Source: Lachnospiraceae bacterium (lineage in GTDB: Bacteria; Bacillota; Clostridia; Lachnospirales; Lachnospiraceae). From it: a DNA stretch of 48,974 bases. Shown here piece by piece: positions 8,581 to 16,842 of the stretch. The notes under the pieces are model-generated. The model saw only the letters and a program-made list of their open reading frames with translations, was not told where the DNA came from and ran no database searches. Each line of letters begins with the position of its first letter. The first letter of the stretch is position 1. The stretch lies in contig JAEELH010000091.1 of NCBI GenBank assembly GCA_016288825.1, positions 1 to 48,974 on the forward strand. The letters are read 5' to 3'. Made by a program: the position numbers and the translations under genes.

Positions 8581-10002
8581 GTGATTTCTTTTTTTAAAAG
8601 CTTAAGGTGGAGACTCTTCATACTCATAGTATGTGTGGGGGTCCTGCCCGGAGTTATAATAACAGCTTGTTTTTTTCATTTCTATGAGAAGCGTACCCTG
8701 AACAATGACGTGGTTTCCATCACGTCTCAGGCCCAGCTTTTCAATAATCAGATCATAACCTCGGGGTATTTGTCTGATCCCGGGGACACCTCGATCAATA
8801 CACAGTTTGCAGCCTTGGGTAATATTTACTCAGGGCGTATTATGGTTATTGACGGTTCCTTCCGTGTTATCAAGGATACGTACAACCTTTATGAGGGACG
8901 TATCATGGTCTGGGAAAACGTCATTACCACCATGCAGGGCAAGCGATCTACTGTTTTCGATGAAAAATCAAGAACTCTTATCGTTACGGTTCCCATTACA
9001 GCTTCTGATTCAGATGAGGTGCAGGGCGTTCTTATGATCACCAGGTCTCTTGAGTATCTGGAAAGCAATACCAGCTTTTTTAAGGACATGTCTGTTTATG
9101 CTATGCTTGTGGTCGTTATTCTTTCCGTTACCGCCGGACTTGTTTTTTCCATGAGAATAGTAAAGCCCTTCAAAAAGCTGTCGGATACATTGTATATGCC
9201 TGAGTCCGATACCGTACTTAATATCGAGCCGGTAGAGGATTACAACGAGACTATGGAGATATCAGAGAGGCTGGGACAGATCATCAGTCGTATGAATGAG
9301 ATCGATGATTCACGGCGGGAGTTTGTTTCCAATGTGTCTCACGAGCTCAAGACACCCCTTACGTCCATGAAGGTTTTGGCTGATTCTATTAATTCCATGG
9401 GTGAGGCACCTGCTGAGCTTTATCGTGAGTTTATGGGGGATATTACCGACGAGATTGACAGAGAAACCAAGATAATCAATGACCTTTTGTCCCTTGTCAA
9501 GATGGACAAGAGTCATGCGGAGCTAAATATTTCATCAATCAATCTTAATGATCTTACGGAGGCTATCCTCAAAAGGCTTCGCCCCATTGCTCAGGATCAG
9601 GAGGTCGAGCTTGTTTTGGAGAGTTTCAGGCCTGTGACAATAGAGGGAGATGAGGTCAAGCTTTCTCTGGCCATCACCAACCTCATTGAAAATGGTATCA
9701 AGTACAACAATCCCGGCGGTTTTGTTCGTCTTTCACTTAACAGTGACCATCAGTACGCCTATATCAGAGTGGAGGATTCGGGTATGGGTATTCCCCAGGA
9801 TTCTCTTGCCAGGATCTTTGAGAGATTTTATCGTGTAGACAAGTCCCACTCCAGAGAGATCGGAGGAACAGGCCTTGGACTTGCCATTACAAAAAGTGTT
9901 ATCGATATGCACAAGGGTGAGATTCACGTGGATTCAGAGGTTGGTGAGGGAACCACTTTTGATGTGAGGATACCTATTAATTATATCAAGGAGTCAGTAT
10001 GA
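8581..10002 (+). CDS. Membrane sensor histidine kinase
   Basis: A 473-residue kinase with a GTG start. A transmembrane helix lies at about 11-31, then an extracellular sensor segment (about 35-165) and a second helix at about 167-190. A HAMP region follows, then the H-box VSHELKTP with His254. The ATP-binding HATPase part has the N-box NLIENGIKYN, the G1 box VEDSGMGIP, the F-box IFERFYRVD and the G2 box GGTGLGLAI. All parts needed for autophosphorylation are there. The layout resembles WalK/PhoR-type kinases, but no cytoplasmic PAS domain is evident. It phosphorylates, by position, the regulator just upstream. Its end overlaps the next start by 4 bases (ATGA). Confidence 0.93.
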   Translation: MISFFKSLRWRLFILIVCVGVLPGVIITACFFHFYEKRTLNNDVVSITSQAQLFNNQIITSGYLSDPGDTSINTQFAALGNIYSGRIMVIDGSFRVIKDTYNLYEGRIMVWENVITTMQGKRSTVFDEKSRTLIVTVPITASDSDEVQGVLMITRSLEYLESNTSFFKDMSVYAMLVVVILSVTAGLVFSMRIVKPFKKLSDTLYMPESDTVLNIEPVEDYNETMEISERLGQIISRMNEIDDSRREFVSNVSHELKTPLTSMKVLADSINSMGEAPAELYREFMGDITDEIDRETKIINDLLSLVKMDKSHAELNISSINLNDLTEAILKRLRPIAQDQEVELVLESFRPVTIEGDEVKLSLAITNLIENGIKYNNPGGFVRLSLNSDHQYAYIRVEDSGMGIPQDSLARIFERFYRVDKSHSREIGGTGLGLAITKSVIDMHKGEIHVDSEVGEGTTFDVRIPINYIKESV

Positions 10003-10916
10003 GATCCGTTAGGATGATATGTGCTCTTGCGCTTGCTTTTTGCCTTGTTTTTTGCGGCTGTGCCAAGCAGGAAGTTTACGAAGAGGGCAAGTTTAAGATC
10101 TATTTTATCAATCAAAAGCAGACTGCTCTTGTTCCTGTGGTTTATAATCTTAAGTCGGAGAGTACTGAGGATGCAGTTAACGAAGTACTAGAAGTCTTAT
10201 CAACAAAGGTAGAGGATTCTGATCATACATGTCCGATATCAGACCCGGAACTTTTGCAGGATCATAAGATCAAAAACAACAAATTGACTTTGACTTTCAG
10301 CATGGAATATCTCAAACTATCTTCTGTAAGAGAGGTGCTGCTCCGGTCGGCGGTAGTTAAGTCGTTGGTTCAGATAGACGCCATTGACAGCGTATCTTTC
10401 AAGATCGGAGAGGACGCACTGACAGACTATGCCGGCAATGTGATCGGAGCCATGACGGATGATTCGTTTGTGTATGATTTCGGACAAGAGCAGGATTCGC
10501 TGGAATCTGCTGAACTTATCCTTTATTATGCAGGCGAGGATGCAGGCTCACTTGTTAGGGAACGACGCAAGGTTTACTACAACGGTAATGTACCAATGGA
10601 ACAGGTGGTGCTCAGATATCTAACCATGCAACCACAGACTGTGGGTGCATTGCCTGTCCTTTCGGATGTTGGCAAGATCTTGTCTGTTACCAGTCAGGAT
10701 GGCATTTGTTATGTCAATCTTGACGATACTGTTTTTAACAATGGTGGCGGCCTTTCTACCAATATCATTGTTTATTCAATTGTTAATTCGCTCTGTGAAC
10801 TTGACGGTATAGGTCAGGTTGAGATAATGATCGGAACGGGAGAAAACGCTTCAGTCCTTCCCGGACCGGACGGCAATGATCTATATCAAAGTGATCAGAG
10901 GCTTGTAAAGGAGTAA
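9999..10916 (+). CDS. GerMN-domain lipoprotein
   Basis: A 305-residue predicted lipoprotein. The signal has LVFCGC as lipobox, with the lipidated Cys at about 22. Two GerMN-type repeats follow. The first (about 30-145) begins YFINQKQTALVPVV; the second (about 170-295) has the family's typical YYNGNVPMEQVVLRYL, GICYVNLDD and YSIVNSLCEL blocks. GerMN domains occur in spore germination protein GerM and in LpqB-like proteins beside two-component systems. Here the gene is coupled to a histidine kinase (ATGA overlap), much like LpqB with MtrAB. A role as an extracytoplasmic accessory of the kinase is therefore plausible (inference). It is not evidence for sporulation by itself. Confidence 0.83.
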   Translation: MRSVRMICALALAFCLVFCGCAKQEVYEEGKFKIYFINQKQTALVPVVYNLKSESTEDAVNEVLEVLSTKVEDSDHTCPISDPELLQDHKIKNNKLTLTFSMEYLKLSSVREVLLRSAVVKSLVQIDAIDSVSFKIGEDALTDYAGNVIGAMTDDSFVYDFGQEQDSLESAELILYYAGEDAGSLVRERRKVYYNGNVPMEQVVLRYLTMQPQTVGALPVLSDVGKILSVTSQDGICYVNLDDTVFNNGGGLSTNIIVYSIVNSLCELDGIGQVEIMIGTGENASVLPGPDGNDLYQSDQRLVKE

Positions 10917-10925
10917 AAAGAGCGC

Positions 10926-13388
10926 GTGTACAGGCGGTTTCTTTTGATGCTGTCATTGTCGCTTGTTTTGGGAGGTTATTTTATATCCGGATATCCTTGG
11001 GTCCTTGCGGCCGTTGTGCTCCTTCTTTTTGCGGGAGGATACGGCGTCCGTGGACCCGACAGGATAGGTCGTCTGTTGCTTATTATCCTGTTCTTTTCGA
11101 CAGGAGCACTGCTGATGCATGGCGCTGATGCCAGATATTATGCAGAAAGAGATCACGTTTATTCTTATGGCGTGATAGATTTTTCGGGGACGGTTTCCTC
11201 CCATTCTTCCGGTGCTGACAGCACCAAGATCATCTTATCATCAGTTAGATCTCAGGATGTTGAACTGTCAGGGGATCTTATCATCTATGTCGATTCAGAC
11301 GAGTATTCCATCGGTACCCGGCTGTCCGGAAGGGGCAGCACACTCGGCATCAAACATAAAGAAAATGACGGCGGCTTTGACGAGGCGTCTTATTTGCGTT
11401 GCCAAAATATCGTTGGAAAGCTGACAGATGTAAGGATCACGGATAGTCAGCCGGGTCCGGTGATATATTCCTTTTTGGATGAGATATCCGGAAAAATTAG
11501 AAGGTTTTATGAGAACTCTCTGCCGGGAGAGGAAGGAGGTATCCTTTCTGCAATGTGTCTTGGCAAAAAGGATGCGCTTGATAAGGATGCAAGGGACCTT
11601 TTTTCAGGAGTGGGGTTGGGACATATTTTTGCTATTTCCGGCCTTCATATATCTGTGGTAGGTATGTCTGTTTTCGGACTACTTAGAAAAAAGAGGTTCT
11701 CTTTTGTTGCTTCGGGAATAGCCTCATCAGCTGTACTTATTCTTTACGGGATTATGGTAGGCCCTACACCCTCATCTATCAGAGCTATAGGCATGTTTAT
11801 TATCTACGTGGTGGCTCAGACAGCAGGGTGTGCTTATGATATGAGCAGCAGCGCGGCACTTCTTTTGTTTATTGAGTATATTGACCATCCACCTGTTATT
11901 TTTCATACGGGTTTTGTTATGTCATTTTTGGCAGTTTTTTTTATCTCTTCGCTAATACTTCCCGCAATGAAAAGGGTAGAGACTCTTATTGATCTTCGAG
12001 CTGATTCCAGAAGATGCGGAGATGTTGATATCCCAAAGACTATCCTATGGTATGAAAAATTGGAGAGATCTTTTTTGTCGTCTTTTTTGATCCAATTGGC
12101 GCTTATTCCTGTTGTTTCTATGATCTATTATAGGGTTCCGGGGTATGCGGTCATACTTAACATGCTGCTTTTACCGCTTGTTGCGCCATTTCTTATGTTG
12201 TCTCTTATCAGCGGATTATTGTCTCTTGGTTCTTTGTCCCTGGCGCGTATACTTATACGTCCATGTCATTTTTTGGTCTATTTTTATGAGTGGTGTTGCG
12301 GTCGGTTCGGAGTATTGCCCGGGGGATCCTGTATATCTGGCTATCCGGGGATCGTTCGCTGCGCGGTTTATTATGTGATATTTGTTGTCCTGTTTTTTGT
12401 TTGGCAGAACAGACAGGATGTTAGGATTGAAAACCTGCAAAAGAAGGCTCCATGGAGAAGGGGCAGGTTTTCAATTATATTTGGAAGCAAGATGGAAAGA
12501 CTGGTTTGTGTGGGTGTTGTATGCGTTTTGCTGGCAGTTATTTTTGTAAGACCTAGTGAGAAGTTCTCAGTCACAATGCTTTTTGTGGGACAGGGCGATG
12601 GGATCTGTATAGAATCCGGCAAGGGCCATCATGTTTTTATTGATGGAGGAAGTTCTTCACAGACTGAACTGGGAAAATATACGCTACTAAAGTATTTTGA
12701 CTATCACGGGATCGACAAAGTGGATGTCTGGTTTTTGACTCACTTTGATATGGATCATATCTCAGGATGTATGGAACTTCTTGAAGATGGATTTCGCGTC
12801 GACAGGATAATTCTGGCAAAGGAAGTGGAAAAGGATGAAAACTATGAAAAGATGATATCCATATGCAGATCACGAAAAGTTTCCGTAACTTATCTTGATG
12901 CAGGTGCAGTTGTTAAGCTGGATGAGCTTACTTTTACAGTATTGTCTCCGGGAAAAACATCAGGATATGAAGGGGCCAATGAGAATTCTCTTGTTCTTTG
13001 GATGAAGTACGGTTCAGGAAAATCAAAAGAGCAGTTCGATGCGATATTTACGGGAGATATTGGGCAGGAGCAGGAAGAAGATATTCTGGATAGCAAGTTG
13101 TATGCGAGTATGGTTTCGGACTCTGATGGAAAGATCGATCTCCTCAAGGCGGCCCACCATGGCAGTAACTACTCAAATTGTTTTGATTGGCTTGAAACCC
13201 TGGATCCTGCGGTCTGCATCATTTCTGCCGGCGCCCATAACCGCTATGGCCATCCCGGTAAAGAAACCTTAGGGCGACTTGATGAACTATCGATCCCTTA
13301 TTTTTGCACTATTGACTCTGGGCAGATCAGTATACGCTGGCAGGATGAGAAGGTAAGTGTGGATCAATTGTTTTGTGGGGAAAGATAA
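10926..13388 (+). CDS. comEC: ComEC/Rec2 DNA-uptake channel protein
   Basis: An 820-residue polytopic membrane protein that carries single-stranded DNA across the membrane during transformation. The N-terminal helices and a small soluble domain (about 1-190) are followed by the competence domain with the GHIFAISGLHISVVG motif near 232. The C-terminal metallo-beta-lactamase-like domain (about 545-815) shows FVGQGDGICIES, LTHFDMDHISG, AAHHGSNYSN and the NRYGHPG block. All three parts of a full-length ComEC are present. The start is GTG, with AAAGGAG 12 bases upstream. Together with comEA in the same operon this implies at least the inner-membrane part of DNA uptake; the rest (comFA, dprA) is not in view. 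Confidence 0.93.
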   Translation: MYRRFLLMLSLSLVLGGYFISGYPWVLAAVVLLLFAGGYGVRGPDRIGRLLLIILFFSTGALLMHGADARYYAERDHVYSYGVIDFSGTVSSHSSGADSTKIILSSVRSQDVELSGDLIIYVDSDEYSIGTRLSGRGSTLGIKHKENDGGFDEASYLRCQNIVGKLTDVRITDSQPGPVIYSFLDEISGKIRRFYENSLPGEEGGILSAMCLGKKDALDKDARDLFSGVGLGHIFAISGLHISVVGMSVFGLLRKKRFSFVASGIASSAVLILYGIMVGPTPSSIRAIGMFIIYVVAQTAGCAYDMSSSAALLLFIEYIDHPPVIFHTGFVMSFLAVFFISSLILPAMKRVETLIDLRADSRRCGDVDIPKTILWYEKLERSFLSSFLIQLALIPVVSMIYYRVPGYAVILNMLLLPLVAPFLMLSLISGLLSLGSLSLARILIRPCHFLVYFYEWCCGRFGVLPGGSCISGYPGIVRCAVYYVIFVVLFFVWQNRQDVRIENLQKKAPWRRGRFSIIFGSKMERLVCVGVVCVLLAVIFVRPSEKFSVTMLFVGQGDGICIESGKGHHVFIDGGSSSQTELGKYTLLKYFDYHGIDKVDVWFLTHFDMDHISGCMELLEDGFRVDRIILAKEVEKDENYEKMISICRSRKVSVTYLDAGAVVKLDELTFTVLSPGKTSGYEGANENSLVLWMKYGSGKSKEQFDAIFTGDIGQEQEEDILDSKLYASMVSDSDGKIDLLKAAHHGSNYSNCFDWLETLDPAVCIISAGAHNRYGHPGKETLGRLDELSIPYFCTIDSGQISIRWQDEKVSVDQLFCGER

Positions 13389-13633
13389 GGTTTGAGATTT
13401 GATGTAAATCCGCATAAAATGGGATTATTCCTCTTCCTAAAAGGGTGCAAAAGTGGTAAAATTTTACAGTGTATGAGTATTTTGTTTTTTTGACTTTGCT
13501 CGTAATTACAAGGGGCCGTGGATGTGACCCTGATCAAAGTACAGGGATACCGTGGTAACGGTCCGGTTAAAAGGCAGGGGGACCGAAGAAAATCGAGTGT
13601 GTAGGCTCGATATAGTGGATTTTTGGGTTTGTT
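13389..13633 (+). promoter_or_regulatory. Structured leader / control region of the Pel locus
   Basis: This 245-base gap carries several DNA and RNA signals. GTAAAATTTTAC at 13456-13467 is a perfect 12-bp palindrome, and overlaps a possible extended -10 box (TGGTAAAAT). Downstream are four hairpin candidates: 13528-13546 (CCCTG/CAGGG), 13549-13562 (ACCGT/ACGGT), 13564-13585 and 13593-13610 (TCGAG/CTCGA). The segment CGGTCC at 13559-13564 can instead pair with GGACCG at 13580-13585, which would break the second hairpin. Two exclusive folds are therefore possible. The last hairpin is followed by GGATTTTTGGG rather than a clean T-run. I do not recognise a known riboswitch class. No good Shine-Dalgarno precedes ATG 13634. 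Confidence 0.5.
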
Positions 13634-15820
13634 ATGGATGTTATAGTTACAGGTGAATACAACTATTTGATGAGGGGGCTCATTGATAAGCTTAATAAGG
13701 AGGGACACCACGTCTTTGTTCTTTCCGGAGCTCATTACGACAGAGAAAAATTCCCTAAAGTATATGAACAATATGATTTTTCCTATGACAGTACCAGCAT
13801 GAGGCAGATCGTTGAAAGTATCAACCCTGATGCTGTTATTTTCATGGGCGCTTATGATACCAGCTTCAATTGGAGTTTTCATCAGGCAGAGGCGGTTAAG
13901 TACTCAACCGGACTTGTTAATATTTTGGTTGCTTTATCAGCACTAGAAAAGGATACAAGAGTACTTTATCTTTCCAGCGAGGAGATCTATTCCAGGAGTT
14001 ACGAGGGCAATATTACTGAGGAAATGCAGATCACACCTCAGGGATACAAGGCGATGGCTATATCTCAGGGAGAGTTGACCTGTGCCAACTATGTGAATTC
14101 CATGGGAATGGATATCAGGATTCTCCGTCTTGGTAACTTGTATGGTCTTCCGGTGGGCAATATTGATCTTGATCCATTGATCGGTCGTATGGCAAGAGAG
14201 GGACTAGAGCAGGGCGTTATCACTGCCAATGTAAATCATTCATTTGCGTTGCTTGATGTATCCGATGCTGTGGACTATATCTATCAGGTTCTTGACAAGG
14301 AGGATACGGATCATCCGATCTATAATCTTTCCTCCGAAGAGGAGATCAACGAGCTTGAACTGGCATCACTTATTGCTAAGGGTATAGGTAAAAATGCCAC
14401 AGTTGAGGAAAAAAACATAGGAGCGCCATATAAAATAGTCCTTTCGTCGGAGAGATTCAGAAGTGAGTTCCGAGGGAAGGTATTCCATCATGCTTCTGAG
14501 GAGATACCCAAGATAGCGGTAGCTCTTCGACGTAATCCCCAAAAGTATTTCTTTGATGGAGACGGGCCGGCGTCCTTTGCAAAGCGTTTTCAGAATGCAT
14601 TTGGCAACATCTTAAGAGCAGTTCTTCCCTTTGTGGAAAACATGATCATTTTTATTCCGTTCTTTATGATGCATAACAGGGCAGTAGATAGCGAGTATTT
14701 TTCGCATTTGGATCTGTATCTTTTGTATGTACTGTTTTTTGCCATTATCTACGGGCAGCAACAGGCTACGTTTTCTGCTATCCTGGCTACGGCGGGGTAC
14801 CTGTTCAGAGCCAATTATAATCGAAGCGGACTTGATATCATGCTGGATTACAGCACATATATATGGATCGCGCAGCTATTCATTTTGGGCCTGGTAGTGG
14901 GACATATGAAGGACAAACTCAAGATGGTCCAGGATGAAAGCAAGGAGGAGGTTGATTACCTAACAGGTCAAGTTTCGGACATTAGTGATATCAATGCCGT
15001 CAATGTTCAGATGAAGTCCATCCTGGAACAGCAGGTTATCAATCAGAATGACAGTTTCGGTAAGGTTTACAATATCACCTCATCCCTTGATCAGTATGAG
15101 CCTGAGGAAGTTCTTTTCTATGCGGCAGAGATCCTGAGGCAGCTTATCAGGAGCGAGGATGTAGCGATTTATACCGTGGCGAACCGTTCATTTGCCAGAC
15201 TTTTTGCATCTACATCTAAAAAGGCCAGGGGACTTGGCAACTCTATTGAGTACCCCAAGATGACCAAGATGTACGAGGAAATATCTGCGGACCGCGTATT
15301 TATCAACAGGGATATGGATCCGGACTATCCGCTGATGGCGGACGCCATTACTTCTGAGGAGGAGATGCAGCTTATCATCATGGTTTGGGGTATTCCATGG
15401 GACCGCATGAATCTGGGTCAGGCCAACATGCTGCGTATTGCCGGTTACCTCATCCAGAATGCGGTGCTTCGTGCCAACAGATACATGGATGCTCTTGAAA
15501 ATACCAGATACGAGAGTGGTACCGACGTGCTTTCGGTGGATGCGTTTTCTTCTCTTGTGCGGGCGTTTATTTCCGCAGAGCAGAGAGATCTTACAGAGTG
15601 TTGTATCCTAAGGGTTGACAGCGAAAAGCCTGTTGATGAGGACAAGATGGCGACAGCTGTCGGTAAGACTCTTCGTAACTCCGATTACCTGGGAAGACTA
15701 CCGGATGGCGGACTTTATATACTTCTTTCCAATACCAGTGATGAAAACGCCGGATACGTTATCAATCGTATCAAGGGCGAGGGATACAGAGCAGTTATTA
15801 CAAAGGATATTGATGTATGA
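13634..15820 (+). CDS. pelD: PelD-like c-di-GMP receptor with N-terminal degenerate SDR/epimerase domain
   Basis: A 728-residue protein. Residues 1-310 have the fold pattern of extended SDR epimerases (VIVTG start, VLYLSSEEIYS, LRLGNLYGLP, VSDAVDYIY). Residues 330-435 hold about four membrane helices, about 440-470 is a likely coiled coil, about 475-620 a GAF-like domain and 630-728 a GGDEF-like domain. The last part keeps the I-site R681-N-S-D684, but the GGDEF signature is replaced by PDGGL, so it should bind but not make c-di-GMP, as in Pseudomonas PelD. The SDR part lacks a clear GxxGxxG and the Lys of YxxxK, so it may be inactive. PelD of P. aeruginosa has about 455 residues, so the SDR part is an addition. 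It overlaps pelE by 4 bases. Confidence 0.82.
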   Translation: MDVIVTGEYNYLMRGLIDKLNKEGHHVFVLSGAHYDREKFPKVYEQYDFSYDSTSMRQIVESINPDAVIFMGAYDTSFNWSFHQAEAVKYSTGLVNILVALSALEKDTRVLYLSSEEIYSRSYEGNITEEMQITPQGYKAMAISQGELTCANYVNSMGMDIRILRLGNLYGLPVGNIDLDPLIGRMAREGLEQGVITANVNHSFALLDVSDAVDYIYQVLDKEDTDHPIYNLSSEEEINELELASLIAKGIGKNATVEEKNIGAPYKIVLSSERFRSEFRGKVFHHASEEIPKIAVALRRNPQKYFFDGDGPASFAKRFQNAFGNILRAVLPFVENMIIFIPFFMMHNRAVDSEYFSHLDLYLLYVLFFAIIYGQQQATFSAILATAGYLFRANYNRSGLDIMLDYSTYIWIAQLFILGLVVGHMKDKLKMVQDESKEEVDYLTGQVSDISDINAVNVQMKSILEQQVINQNDSFGKVYNITSSLDQYEPEEVLFYAAEILRQLIRSEDVAIYTVANRSFARLFASTSKKARGLGNSIEYPKMTKMYEEISADRVFINRDMDPDYPLMADAITSEEEMQLIIMVWGIPWDRMNLGQANMLRIAGYLIQNAVLRANRYMDALENTRYESGTDVLSVDAFSSLVRAFISAEQRDLTECCILRVDSEKPVDEDKMATAVGKTLRNSDYLGRLPDGGLYILLSNTSDENAGYVINRIKGEGYRAVITKDIDV

Positions 15821-16794
15821 CACTTTCCCACAGATCGATCTTTGTCATCGTTCTTATTGCCAATACAATAATAGCTCTCATTTATCTTAATGTGACCCTG
15901 TTGTATTCCGCTGAGCAGAAGCTCAAGGAACTGCGGGCACCTGAGGATGAAAAGATCACTTACAGAGATCAGGATATCGATCATAAAAAGATCGGAATAT
16001 TTTTCTTGCTACAGTTATTTTGCCCTGTAGCGGGGCCTTGCTTCGTAGGCTTGGCTTTTATTTGCCGCAAGTTGTTTTTTACAAGGCCTGTGGATCTGAC
16101 AGCGGTAGTTTTCAGCAAGGAAAGGGTAGAAAGCCGTAATCCTGCGGATGTTGAGCGAGAGAGTAATATCGTTCCCATGGAGGAGGCGCTGGCGGTTACG
16201 GATAATTATAATCTTCGCAGCCTGATGCTTAATGTACTAAAGGGAGATATCAGCGGTTATCTGTCAGCTATTTCCAAGGCGCTTAACAGCTCGGATTCAG
16301 AGACGGCTCATTATGCAGCATCGGTACTTCGTGATGAGCTTAATGATTTCCGTGCCAAGTCCAATGCAATGTACAATGCGCTTGATATAGCGGATAAGGA
16401 GACTACCGGCAAGATCGGCGTAGAGCTTATTGAGTATATGAACGCCTTTCTTATCCAGGATGTTTTTACACCAATGGAACAGGAAAATTACGTTCAAATG
16501 ATGGCCACCGCTGCAGAGGCTGTATATGACAGGACTCCGGAAATGCTTTTGCCTTATCATTACGAATGGGTGGCGCTCAGGCTTTTGGAGACAGATGATT
16601 ACAAAAAGTGTGAGGAGTGGACAAGGCGTGGAATGGCTGCCTTTCCGGATGAACTTTCCAGTTATACGTCACTTCTCAAACTATATTTCAAAACCGAGAA
16701 CCGTGACAGGTTTTTCGGAACTTTACAGGAATTGCGTGAGTCTCCTATCGTACTTGATCAGGAGACCTTGGAAATTATCCGTACATTTAGTTGA
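15817..16794 (+). CDS. pelE: PelE-like membrane protein with helical repeat domain
   Basis: A 325-residue protein with two N-terminal transmembrane helices (about 6-30 and 62-88). A cytoplasmic, all-helical domain with TPR-like periodicity follows, for example YHYEWVALRLLETDDYKKCEEW near 240-260. This matches the size (about 329 residues) and layout of Pseudomonas PelE, which helps PelD and PelG form the inner-membrane synthase complex around PelF. Primary sequence is weakly conserved, so the call rests on topology and on its place between the PelD-like and PelF/PelG genes. It starts inside the end of pelD (ATGA overlap), which implies coupled translation. Confidence 0.7.
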   Translation: MTLSHRSIFVIVLIANTIIALIYLNVTLLYSAEQKLKELRAPEDEKITYRDQDIDHKKIGIFFLLQLFCPVAGPCFVGLAFICRKLFFTRPVDLTAVVFSKERVESRNPADVERESNIVPMEEALAVTDNYNLRSLMLNVLKGDISGYLSAISKALNSSDSETAHYAASVLRDELNDFRAKSNAMYNALDIADKETTGKIGVELIEYMNAFLIQDVFTPMEQENYVQMMATAAEAVYDRTPEMLLPYHYEWVALRLLETDDYKKCEEWTRRGMAAFPDELSSYTSLLKLYFKTENRDRFFGTLQELRESPIVLDQETLEIIRTFS

Positions 16795-16842
16795 GGTTTT
16801 TTGACCCCGAGGATAATAGTTTTATAGAGAAAGGAGGATGAC

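Noticed and set aside
13490-13495. TTGACT as a -35 box for the Pel locus
   Set aside because: No -10-like hexamer is found at 16-18 bases downstream, where the sequence is GC-rich.
13500-13633. c-di-GMP riboswitch before pelD
   Set aside because: The conserved aptamer parts of class I (GGCAAACC, GCAAAGCC) are missing, and I could not match class II. GGGGGACC recalls part of the c-di-AMP class, but its other conserved segments are absent.
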